The notes beneath the pieces were generated by a model, which was given only the letters and a program-made list of their open reading frames with translations, ran no database searches and had not been told where the DNA came from. A program made the translations under genes and the position numbers. Positions 1 through 9,184 of a DNA stretch of 64,000 bases are shown here, piece after piece. Numbering within the stretch: the first letter of the stretch is position 1; every line of letters starts with the position of its first letter. Where the stretch lies: positions 62,001-126,000 of the forward strand of contig OY751492.1 in the NCBI GenBank assembly GCA_963565915.1. Reading direction: 5' to 3'. This stretch comes from Entoloma clypeatum. Taxonomy: Eukaryota > Basidiomycota > Agaricomycetes > Agaricales > Entolomataceae.

Positions 1-446
1 AGCCGAAATGCCCGAATAAAGGAAGATCTGGGAAAAATGAAAACCACGCGGTCAACACCCCTACGCGCGCTGGTTCTGTCGAATCCGGGAAAAGATCGGG
101 GTTTGGAACACCTTTTGAGAACTAGACGTGCGCGACCTTCTTTTCCAAGTCGCCACACGCGCCAGCAGCTTTCCCGAAGGTCAGTTGCGTCGGCCTTTGG
201 TTACCTCGACACGGGACGGGCTCAACGTTTCCCTGTGTGTCTCGAACGGCAACGCTAGTTATAGTGGGTGCACCAAGCGTTTCTCTTCTTATCCCTGAAG
301 TCCGGGAGGTCCCCCTTAACGCTAGGGTCCGCGTGTAATGGCGAGGTGTGACTTTTAACGCAAAAGCACGAAACGGCGGGGATAGTGATGGTGATGTGGG
401 AAGTGTGTGTGTTTGGGCGGGCGATGATGATAAGAGCTTGTTCTTC
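1..446 (-). mobile_element. Leader fragment of a Gypsy-1 family element
   Basis: This stretch aligns throughout with the untranslated leader of the Gypsy element at 44212-44899. The shared text includes GGAAGATCT followed by GGAAAAATGA, the 'cagcaac' target region and the run just before the LTR. It lacks the 244-bp insertion seen at 44387-44630. Read on the minus strand it is the 5' internal region downstream of the LTR at 447-734; gag would lie beyond the window edge. No coding function is visible. It keeps many CpG sites that are TpG or CpA in the other copy. Confidence 0.8.
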
Positions 447-734
447 TGTTGAGGCGACGCTAAGTCCAACGACGTCGCGAGCCCAAACTTAAGAACGAAG
501 TGGAAGATGTGAAGTGAACTGAATTGCCCAGAGACCCAGCGGGAATCTCAAGAGAACAAGCTATCGAATACAAGTGAAAGTACTCTACTTATATATGTAA
601 ATTCCATGAGGCTGCGTTGTGGCAGCGTCATGCTGCGTGATAATAATGAGATGTCCTCATGTGCGATATGATGTAGATAAGATAAGATCGAGATAAGATA
701 AGATAAAGTGAAAAGTGAAAATACGATCATAACA
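447..734 (-). repeat. LTR of Gypsy-1 family (5' LTR of a fragment)
   Basis: The repeat begins TGTTGAGGCGACG and ends GATCATAACA on the plus strand, so on the element's own (minus) strand it has TGTTATGATC...CCTCAACA ends. It matches the LTRs at 37496-37804 and 44900-45217. It contains a GATAA microsatellite at about 675-712. The leader fragment at 1-446 lies immediately inside it. Confidence 0.85.
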
Positions 735-1199
735 ATTGCACCCTTGTTCAAATCTCTCTCAAACCAGTGTGCATTCTGACCTCCCCTCTCACACTTCCCT
801 TGGTTCTACCCTGACTGTAGAGTCACTCTCGGTGGAGTTTGATCTAGGTAGTGGAAGGCTTTCGAGTTGAGGTTAAGTTTTTGTTGCACTTTCATCACGA
901 AGCTATTGCAATCCAGATACAACATTGTTCAAGATCGTGGGAACTGAAACCCATTATCAGTTCTTCCATGATTTGGTGATGCTGCGCTTGGTAAATCTTC
1001 AGGGTGACAGCAACACCGATAACTGCCTGTAAAGGTATGACCGAGAATGAATAAATCAGACAACACCGCAGCCCCATCATGTTATATAACAAGCCACCTT
1101 GAATTTCTCACTCAATTACTTCCTTGGTCAACTCACAACAGCTCAATTCCCGGCCTATTCACTCAAGCTCTCGACACCCCCCCTTACAAAGGAACCGTC
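735..1199. other. Region upstream of the aldehyde dehydrogenase pseudogene
   Basis: No convincing coding sequence. The first bases after the LTR loosely resemble the polypurine-tract side of the Gypsy element. The rest is presumed 5' flank of the ALDH gene; no clear TATA box was identified. Confidence 0.4.
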
Positions 1200-3343
1200 A
1201 TGATCAATACAGGGCTCTTCATCGACGGGAAATGGGTCGACCCTGTCGAGCCTGCTACAATTGAGTGAGTCTAAGCTTCGTTATCACTATACCGAATGTC
1301 ACAATTGACAAGATGCCTGCAAGTGTCGTTAACCCTGGTATTTTTTCTGACTTCCTGAGACCTCGCAAGCTGTATCTCACTAAATGCCTCAGTGACCGGG
1401 AAGGTCATCGTCGCTGTCGCAGCGGGCTCCTCCAAAGACGTCAATATCACAGTTGCAGCTGCACAAAAGGTACAATACCCATCTTGTCTTCCCTCCATCG
1501 AAGTGCTTTTTCAGGCATACAAGACGACATGGGGCCTGAAATGTCCCGGTTCAGTGCGAGGTATTGGGCAAGCTCGCCGATTTGATTGAGAAGCACACGG
1601 ACGAGCTGGCCACGTTGGAGGCGCTGAACATTGGTGAGTGGGTCTCAATGGGCAGTATGATATAACTCACGTCCTCTAGGCAAGGTCTATGCAAAAATGA
1701 AAGTTGGGAAGATGGGCACAGCGTTGGAAATGTTTAGGTACTATGCAGGTTGGCCTGACAAAATCCATGGCAAGACCATCGAGGTTTGCTTCCCGTGACA
1801 TAGAATACGACTCCGCCTGATCTTCTGTCACAGACAAACGAGACCAAGTTTGCGTATACGAGACGCGAGCCCTATGGTGTCATTGTGCATATCTAGAACA
1901 TATGCCGTTGTCCAGTTTTTCGCCTCTGACATGCTTGATTAGGGACAAATCATCCCTTGGAACTTTCCTTTGGTACGTCGATCCCGCAGATGTCTTCTCG
2001 CTCCTCCTTGATCCCACATTGGACATAGATGATAGTCTTGGTGAAGATCGCTCTGGCCCTTGCTACAGGCCATACAATTATTTTAAAGGTACGTGCACGT
2101 TCCCTCACGAAACTAGTCCTTTGAAGTAACGCGACCCCCACACCCCAGCCATCCGAAATCTCTCCTCTCACCAACTTACGCCTAGCTGATCTCATAATGG
2201 AAGCTGGCTTCCCTCCCGGCGTCATCAACACCGCCAACAGGTACGGTGCATTGGTAACCACGTCCCACCTACCGGAACTGAGCATTCATCGTGTCCCCAA
2301 GCCAAACCGTCATGCAGCCCTGTCACTCCATCCCCAAATTGAGAAGATCACATTCACAAGGAGCACCCTGACAGGCCGCAGTATCATGAAAGCAGCCGCA
2401 GAGTCAAACTTGAAGGACCTGGCGTTGGAACTGGGCGGGAAGAGCCCGATGATCCTCTTCGATGACGCGGATTTGGACCAGGCTATCAAGTGCTGCCCAT
2501 GGCATCTTGTTCGTGCTCCGCCTTTTGTTTACCTCGGCATTGGGTTTCTGACAATGACAGGCATCTTTGTTAGCTACAACGCGGGCCAGGTATGCGTCGC
2601 TGGCTCACGCATCTTCGTTCAAGAGGCGATCTACAATGCTTTCATTGCCAAGTTTTCAGTCCTAGCCAAGGGCCTGGGTGGTATGACTGGGGATCCATTC
2701 GCAATAGCCGTTGGTATCTCAGGGGCAATTTGATGTACGGTTTCCCCCGTTTTTGTGTTCATTCCAAAGACAAATTGGAACCGTCCTTCTGATGACAGCG
2801 GGTGATATCATACATCTCTTCAGGCAAAGCACAAGGCGCGACGGTGCTTCTTGGTGGTGAGCAGAGGGGTACTTTATCCAGGCAACAATCTTCACCGATG
2901 TTAAGGCAGAGATCAAGATTATGCAGGAGGAGATCTTCGGGCCTGTTGCGGCTATTGTCAAATTCAGGACTGAGGAAGGTGGGTCGCTTGCTTTACCTTT
3001 TGCTTTCTTGTCTGAACCTCAATGCAGAGGTGATCGAAGCAGCGAATGACACCATATATGGTTTGGCGTGTAACATATTCACACAGAATGTGAATAGGGC
3101 TGTCAGAGTTGCACATGCCCTCGAGGCTGGAACCGCTTCGGTGTGTATACTGCCTTCTCTCGTCTTCCTTGCACTACTGAATGTAATGATGATCTTTCAC
3201 GCCTACAGGTTAACTGTGCCTTGCATTCCGAGGTTGGTGTGCCATTTGGAGGATATAAGCAGTCTGGTATTGGCCGAGAAATGATCGAGTATGCAGTTGA
3301 TACGTATGTTTTCATACATCAACTTTTTTTTTTTTTTTTTTTT

Positions 3344-4853
3344 GAATCAAGTTTATTGTGCTGGAGAAACTGAGTTTCTATGCTACACATTACATGCAGA
3401 CAGGTAGGTAAGTGGGTGAGCAAGGCTTGGGCAGTGTGTTAAGTCGATGCTCTGATCAACCCTGTGTGATTCATGTGATAGAACTATGAGAGCCGCGAAA
3501 TGCCGTGTCCCCCCACTGACGAGGCAGCGGAGAATGAACAGGCCGGCGTGTCCTCCACCGTTTTAGGCCGCTGATACGACCGCTGCGTGGCTGTGCTTGA
3601 AAATTCACTTTTCTCACAGTTTTGTCAATATAAGAATATAATGCTGGCCCCTTCACAAACATATTCTATTGGAACTGATGGTACTACTGGCTACCTAAGA
3701 GTGTCTAAATACCACTGGACCACCTTTGGTCATGATCTTGGGAACAGTCACTTTGAGGGCTTAACCAAAACTTGACACAAAACACTTTATTTCTCAATGG
3801 ATAAGACCATTGAGGGGACCAGTCATTAATAAGAATATTCTATGACATATCACCCTATCCAATCACTACTATTGACTATGGACAATCTGAGGGCTCGGGG
3901 GACTCATATTAATGAGCAGGATGCCCAGCATCACAGTGTACGACATGCGATCACAGATGCCGTGATGCCGATCTGTGTGACTTACCAGAAATAGACCGAA
4001 CCCTGGAAACGGGTTCCCGGTCTGTGACGCTTCAGACCCTTAATCAATGACAACCAGGAACTTGATTGATTGATCGACAACATCAATATTGATGCGGCGT
4101 TCTAGAATGCTCGCGGAACGACGTGTTCTTGTCGCTCCACTCCGCCAGGGCCGGTTGCCCTCTCGACACCTCGGAAATATGTTTAAAGGACCCCTGTGAA
4201 TATTTGGACCATGCCCAAATAACAGATACCCTGGAAACTGATTTGTTATGGACATATCTTGTGATAAACCTTATATATATATTTCATCTCTTGTCATGTA
4301 TAAAAACTGTAGCTCCTGCCATGTACTGTAGATTAGAAAGGCCCCCCAGCCAGATCCAATCCCTCTCTCTCTCTCAGTGATTGATTGAGTGGTTAGATTT
4401 TCTAAGTCTCATCCAAAGGGAGTCTCAGTGAACCCTGAGGAAACTCAATCTCATATTATTATTTTATTTGATCAAAACCCTTGATTGTCGATGCGCGACC
4501 TCGCGATGACTTTCTACAACAGACAAACAAGTCTAACTACTTACGAAATAAGTGGTTAAGTTCCCGCCACCCTTGAACTAATTGTTGAGAGTGTTGTTGG
4601 GTGTTTGAGGTGTTTGTAGAGCTCTGACCAGAGTCTCTCACATTTTCGGCGCTCGTCACAAACTCGCTTCTCACCGCGCTCCCCTGTTAACTCCTGAGAA
4701 AAATGTGACAATATATATGTGTGAGGTGGCTCGTGGGGCGTGCTACAGGTCCGCTGAGCGGAGGGGGTATGGGCGACCACAACGGGTGCCTACCGGTTAG
4801 GGGGGAGGGGGATTAGTGAGGGGTATAAGTTGGTAGGGGGGGGGTCGGGGGGC
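3344..4853. other. Noncoding part of the nested insertion, possibly with LTR-like DNA
   Basis: This 1.5 kb lies between the LINE poly(A) end and the hAT element. There is no coding sequence that I can support. A TATAAAAA motif (about 4300) followed by a CT run, and repeated short palindromic words around 3950-4080, look like retroelement LTR or UTR sequence, but no matching LTR pair or target duplication was found. A G-rich stretch occupies 4796-4856. Confidence 0.35.
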
Positions 4854-4861
4854 GGGATGAG

Positions 4862-6101
4862 TAGACTGGCCGGGGTTCAGTTTGGTTCAGGTTCGGCCAT
4901 TTTTGACCTGAACCTGCACCTGCATCCAGAGGTTCAGGTTCGGGAGGTGTGGTGCAGGTTCAGTTGAGGGTGCACCAGGTTCAGATGCAAGAAAGTGTAT
5001 TTTGAGGTATTTAGAATGCGAAATGGTACCTCTTCGTGTGCATGCTATGTCAAACCCCATCATTGTCTGTATCAAACTCGAAATCTGGATTCATCTCCAT
5101 CCAAGCCTCATTGACAGCCTGCAGGCGACCATCATGATATCCTGCCCGAACTTTCTGTAACCCGCCGTTTCGAAACCAGAGGGGCCGAATCAGATGGAGA
5201 GTGCAGCCATTCTATGTCGGCTGCATCTTTCAACGTTCCATCCTCATTACATGCCTCGCCCACTGGCTTTGTTCCATCTTTGAAGGAAGTATTGATTGTG
5301 AGTTCTGCAGACAGGTAAGCCCCACATCCAATAGATATATATATGCTGTCAATACTGACTTTCTTGTTGAGGATTTGACAGAGTATTTTCACGCCTTTCG
5401 ACGTTCGCATCTGCACTGGGAGGCAAAGTCTTTTTGATCAGATTCACCGCACTGTTCGCCTGGATTGCGACTGAGGCTTTTGGGGCCTTGCTGCCATACA
5501 CTATCCATCTGGCATTAGTTGTGTCTTGTCAACATCGAGCGAAGGTACGAACCTTTTTTATTCCTGGAATTCCTTGTTGATCCGGTTGCAGGAACAGGAT
5601 AGTCAATGCCCTGAGAGCGTTTGGATGGCTGTGAGACGCGCGTCGTCTCTATAATTAAGGAGGGATCGACTTCATTGTGCGGAGGCATGGTGTTCGCGAC
5701 TGTAGGTGGATGTGGTGGAAGTACGAATTTTTTTTCTTCGTTGTGCACCAACAAAGGTGAGCTTCTCAAGTGTTTGTTCCGCTCAATGACTGACAGCTTA
5801 TCTGACAATGTAGGTATCAGTGATTCACAGGAGACATGTAGTACGTCAAGTTTGAGTAATGGCGAAATATGTCATGCAATCTATTATGTATCACCCAATG
5901 CCTATTCTTATGGACCATTGGAGGGGTGCACCAGGTGCACCTGTGTTCGCACCTCAGGTGCAGGTTCGACTATACCATGCACCTGAACCTCCTATGAGGT
6001 TCGGGTTCGATGGGATGACTGCACCACACCCCGAACCTTGTGTTTGGTGCGGGTTTGGTGCAGGTTCGCGGGGTTCGAGAACCGGACCCCCGGCCAGTTT
6101 A
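4862..6101. mobile_element. hAT-type DNA transposon, degenerate or non-autonomous
   Basis: The 1240-bp element has matching ends: TAGACTGGCCGGGG on the left and, reverse-complemented, TAAACTGGCCGGGG on the right. It is flanked by a perfect 8-bp target duplication GGGATGAG (4854-4861 and 6102-6109), which is diagnostic of the hAT superfamily. Both subterminal regions (about 4874-4985 and 5928-6080) are packed with GGTTCAGGTTC-like words in both orientations, typical of transposase-binding subterminal repeats. The centre has short ORFs (minus 5132-5416 and 5515-5808) without a recognisable RNase-H-like hAT transposase domain. It is most likely a deletion derivative mobilised in trans. Confidence 0.85.
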
Positions 6102-6197
6102 GGGATGAGGGGGGGTGTCGGGCGTTAGCGGCACCAGGAAAAAAAACAAGAGTCTATGGCAGCTATGGTGCTATGTCACGCTATATAGTGCAAGATA

Positions 6198-7048
6198 TCA
6201 GCCAACTTGCACTATTGTTGTAGCAACAGGTTTTTTCCTGATGGGGCTGTTTGGAGAGCTTGGGTGGTAGGGGAAGCAGGACTGGATGTAGTCGAGGAGG
6301 GGCTTGAGAGCAGAAGGATCTGATAGGAGGAAGGAGGTGGACTCAGCTTTGCGTAACAGTTTGTGTCTCAGTATGTGTCTCTCGCGTTGGTAGCGTGGAC
6401 AGGCTATGAGGAAGTGGTGGACCGTCTCGGGGACCAGTCCGCGGCAGTGGGGGCAGGAAGGGGTTTCTGATCGGCGAATGTGGAAGAGGTGTTGGTTGAG
6501 TGGGGAGTGGCCTGTCCGGAGCTGGGTGAGGATCGCTGACTGCTGGCGATCGAGGTTGGCGATGAGTTTCAGGTATTTCCCTGACGGGAGCGACTTGTCT
6601 ATGGCATTCGTGGAGGGGAAGCGAGGGGACGATCTCCAGCGGCGGGTCCATTGGGACTTGAGAGTGGCAAGGTGGGTTTGGCGAAGGGCGGTCAGGCTGT
6701 TGGGGAGGGGTTTTCTTCTGAGGAAGGATGGGAGGAGGGGGGGCATGCTCGAGGTTCCCTGAGCAGCTTGATTTGCTAGCTCGTCTGCCCGATCATTCGG
6801 CGTGAATCCGATGTGTCCAGGCGTCCAGTGTATTTGGAGGTCGACCGCATCTTTTGCGGGGCGCTTACCTTTGCTCGTGGTTCGGATAGGGTTTCGGTTA
6901 CCTTTCCGTCTGTATTGGGCAGCGTGGAGCCTTTCTGCAGCGTCGTGGACGCGGTCTAAGAGGTGGTGGGCTGGGTGGGGTCGTTGGTTGTTGAGGGCGC
7001 ATATGGCTGCTTGGCTGTCCATGCCTATGGCGATGTAGGTGTGAAGGG
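6198..7048 (-). pseudogene. LINE ORF2 C-terminus: RNase H plus zinc-binding tail
   Basis: The open frame starts inside an RNase H domain (TYIAIGMDSQAAICAL, then IHWTPGHIGFTPNDRADELA with the characteristic Asp/His region). It ends in a reverse-transcriptase-associated zinc-binding motif, CPHCRGLVPETVHHFLIACP. This order is usual for the 3' part of fungal non-LTR elements of the Tad1/I type. The endonuclease and polymerase parts are missing because the element is 5'-truncated at 7048, so it cannot be autonomous. It belongs to a different family from the LINE at 40255-41609, whose zinc motif differs. Confidence 0.8.
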
Positions 7049-7152
7049 ATACGTCAACTTTGTTGTGTTTTTAGATCTTTGATTCGGTGTCCGTGTGTGA
7101 TAGATACACCCAGGTGAAAGGCGTGCACATTAATATCGGGTTGACCTTGTAG

Positions 7153-7576
7153 GCACGAAACCGATTGGACGCCAATGGGACAGAACACGTAGGGAAATTT
7201 ATGTACTATGGAGGGTGTAGCTAACCCGTGCAAGTGGAACGAACTTCGATTCACAGAATTGTAAACCAGTGAAGTTGGTGGTGGAACTGGTATGTGTATC
7301 CCTTTCAGTTCGACCGTCAACTACCATGTCACTCACAGATCCCCCTGCTAACAGGCATAGTGAACCATGAACACTCGGATGGTGCGGCGGAGGCAGATTA
7401 TTTCCTTCCTTCTCGCGCCTTCTCATACAGGCAACCTCTTGTACATATGTTCTATGCGATCGACTGAACTCAGGTAGAATGAAGCCATTCTTGGACTTTC
7501 TCGCGGGCTTTCTCCTCCCTCATCACTGATGCTTTACGCATGGCCTTCCTTGCGTTATTCACCCACAGCCGCATGA
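7153..7576. other. Intergenic, ALDH 3' flank
   Basis: No gene recognised. Around 7190-7240 there is weak similarity to the 3' flank of the metallothionein at 56590-56670, but no Cys-rich reading frame exists here. Confidence 0.4.
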
Positions 7577-7915
7577 CTACGTCGGCAACGTCAACTGCTT
7601 GACCATCCAATGCCTTCCCCCACCGCTGGGCCCGCCTCTCAACGCGCTCATGACCTTCAGCACGTCGACGTTCGGCCTCCGCAGCACGGCGACGTCCAGC
7701 CTCTGCAGCACGAATGGCCCCCTTCCGCTGAATGCCCGCCCGGCCACCACCCCCATTCCGATCATCAACACCCCACCGTCATCATCATCATCTTCGCCGT
7801 CGTCACCGTCGTCCTCGTCGTCATCTTCGTCACCGTCGTCAGCTTCGGCCTCATCGGCCTCCCCGAGATCAAGGCAAATATCCTTGGTGTTTTCCGCCGC
7901 AAATTCTACAAACTC
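7577..7915 (-). pseudogene. In-frame continuation of the HNH gene beyond a TAG codon
   Basis: Directly after the stop of the HNH gene the same frame continues as EFVEFAAENTKDICLDL, then a long Asp/Glu run (about 7786-7850) and a tail ending at 7577. The homology-like flow (TWGL-stop-EFVEFAAENTKD) suggests the TAG was once a sense codon such as CAG, so this would be the lost C-terminus. Alternatively the gene really ends at 7916 and this is chance. Confidence 0.4.
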
Positions 7916-8887
7916 CTACAGTCCCCATGTGCTTAGCGCAGCGCAACCATAGGCCACATCGAAGAGAAATCCTGGTGGCCAGTCATCACTGCTCGACGGC
8001 CTCACATCCGAGTTGTGAGGTGCTGTCAAACTGATGACAATATCTTCGACGTTGAAGTGATGAAACGTGAGGCGACTGATTGCAACCGATGGATGAATTC
8101 CGGTACCGATTACATCCGCGTTGGGCTGCAAGACGAGGGCCACGTCATTGACGGTCATCGCAAAATTGGGCGTCTAAGAGTGAATTCAATTGTAAATCAC
8201 GGGGAAGACAGTTCGGTTGTATTGCTGACGCGCAGAAAAGCAGTCTTAGACGCGCCAAATGAGGGGTGCAGCGTGTTGGTGAGCAATATCCCATTCCGTA
8301 TATCGTTGATGTTGTCGAAGGGTGGGTGGACCGCTGGGTCTCGATGATTGACAAGATTGACCATGTACTTCGTCTGGAATGAGAAATCGGAATGAACCAA
8401 GAGATATTCAATTCAAGACGCACCTCATCTCCCTTTGCGTGAGGGATGATGTGACATGCTTGCACCGTTGCTGCACCAGTCATCACGCAAGTTCCGTCAC
8501 GATGCCTGACCATCTCTGCAAACTCACCCCGGCCGGTGGAATCCGATGACGATGCGATTGAGGTTCTGTCGTCCATCGCCTGGGGGTCAAGCAAACGGTG
8601 ACCTATCATCATGAGCAACAGGTCTTGAGTCATTGTGTGGAATATGACTTACCTTGTGATACATAGTAATAATCACCAGGAACTACAGCAGCATGATAGT
8701 CCGCAACCGCCTGGCCACCAGGTGAGGTAGAGATGTAGCCCTCTTCGCCGTAAATCGTATATCCGAGATAACGTAGCCACGCGAGAGGATGGGACGAAAA
8801 GTTCTGACACGTGTCAACCGGAATGGATAGTGCATGCTGCTGATCTTCATTATCGAATGACACCCAGAGGTCAAGGTTTGTGGCCAT
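7916..8887 (-). CDS. HNH-nuclease-domain protein
   Basis: Four exons join in frame: 8663-8887, 8424-8579, 8230-8373 and 7916-8173, giving 260 residues. Residues about 90-150 hold an HNH-type core of the kind common in Agaricomycete proteins (RHRDGTCVMTGA, then ACHIIPHAKGD), followed by NGILL and a FAMTVNDVALVLQPN segment. The family is presumed to bind and cleave DNA, but biological roles in fungi are unknown. The first intron uses GTATCA as donor, which is the only choice that keeps phase. The frame ends at TAG in TWGL-stop, although a family-like continuation follows (7577-7915), so the protein may be truncated. Gene and domain are clear; function is inferred. Confidence 0.75.
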
Positions 8888-9184
8888 GAAAGAAGGATCA
8901 GCCTAAGTACGACTGCGTATCTCGCGTGATCTACGACGGCAGGACTTGTTTGGCGACGCGCCCTGGGTCAAAGCGATTGCCGAGCGCCGACAGCGGCACT
9001 CATACTGAACAAATTTCCGAATGTACTGTATGTTAATGGAAATTCAACAGACAGAAAGTCGCGATCTGCCAGACGTCAACGATAGCCTTAGTGTCGGTGT
9101 TCTAGTATCTCGACCACACGACGTCCTTAGCAACCTCATCCTGTAGATTCTGTATGGCGCGTCAAGATCCCCATCCGAAGTTCC
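8888..9184. other. Intergenic spacer
   Basis: About 300 bp between the HNH gene start and the 3' end of P450 A. No feature recognised. Confidence 0.5.

Larger units (their letters stand above)
3324..7048 (-). mobile_element. 5'-truncated LINE inserted in the ALDH last intron
   Basis: The insert begins with 20 T (a poly(A) tail on the minus strand; AATAAA lies about 10 nt before it) and ends inside an RNase H coding region at 7048. It is flanked by near-identical 10-bp repeats, ATACATCAAC (3314-3323) and ATACGTCAAC (7049-7058), as expected for target-primed reverse transcription. The ALDH splice donor (3306) and the final exon (7104) lie just outside it. The ALDH relative at 56362 onward has a short uninterrupted last intron, which represents the empty state. 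A hAT element (4862-6101) is nested within. Confidence 0.75.
1200..7152 (+). pseudogene. Aldehyde dehydrogenase pseudogene, last intron carries a LINE
   Basis: This is an NAD(P)-dependent aldehyde dehydrogenase (aldehyde to carboxylate) that can be followed from start to stop in many exons. Exon 1 is 1200-1264, exon 2 is a 14-nt microexon at 1324-1337, and exon 3 is 1393-1469. Later exons encode GQIIPWNFPL, LALELGGKSP, NAGQVCVAGSR (catalytic Cys codon 2593-2595), [18 protein letters not shown] and the terminal YTQVKGVHINIGLTL, with stop at 7150-7152. The terminal exon (7104-7152) lies 3.8 kb downstream because a LINE (3324-7048) sits in the last intron. The reading frame is broken at about 1555-1562, 2491, 2718 and 2868, and the conserved Gly of FTGST reads Arg. 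I therefore call it a pseudogene; sequencing error at four places is less likely. A shorter relative lies at 55917-56467. Confidence 0.85.

Noticed and set aside
3344..4853. A solo LTR in the ALDH intron insertion
   Set aside because: TATA-like and CT-rich features are suggestive, but I found no defined TG..CA ends, partner LTR or target duplication.
7054..7320. Metallothionein copy near the first ALDH
   Set aside because: The apparent similarity of minus-strand frames comes from the ALDH last exon and 3' flank; no Cys-rich exon exists there.
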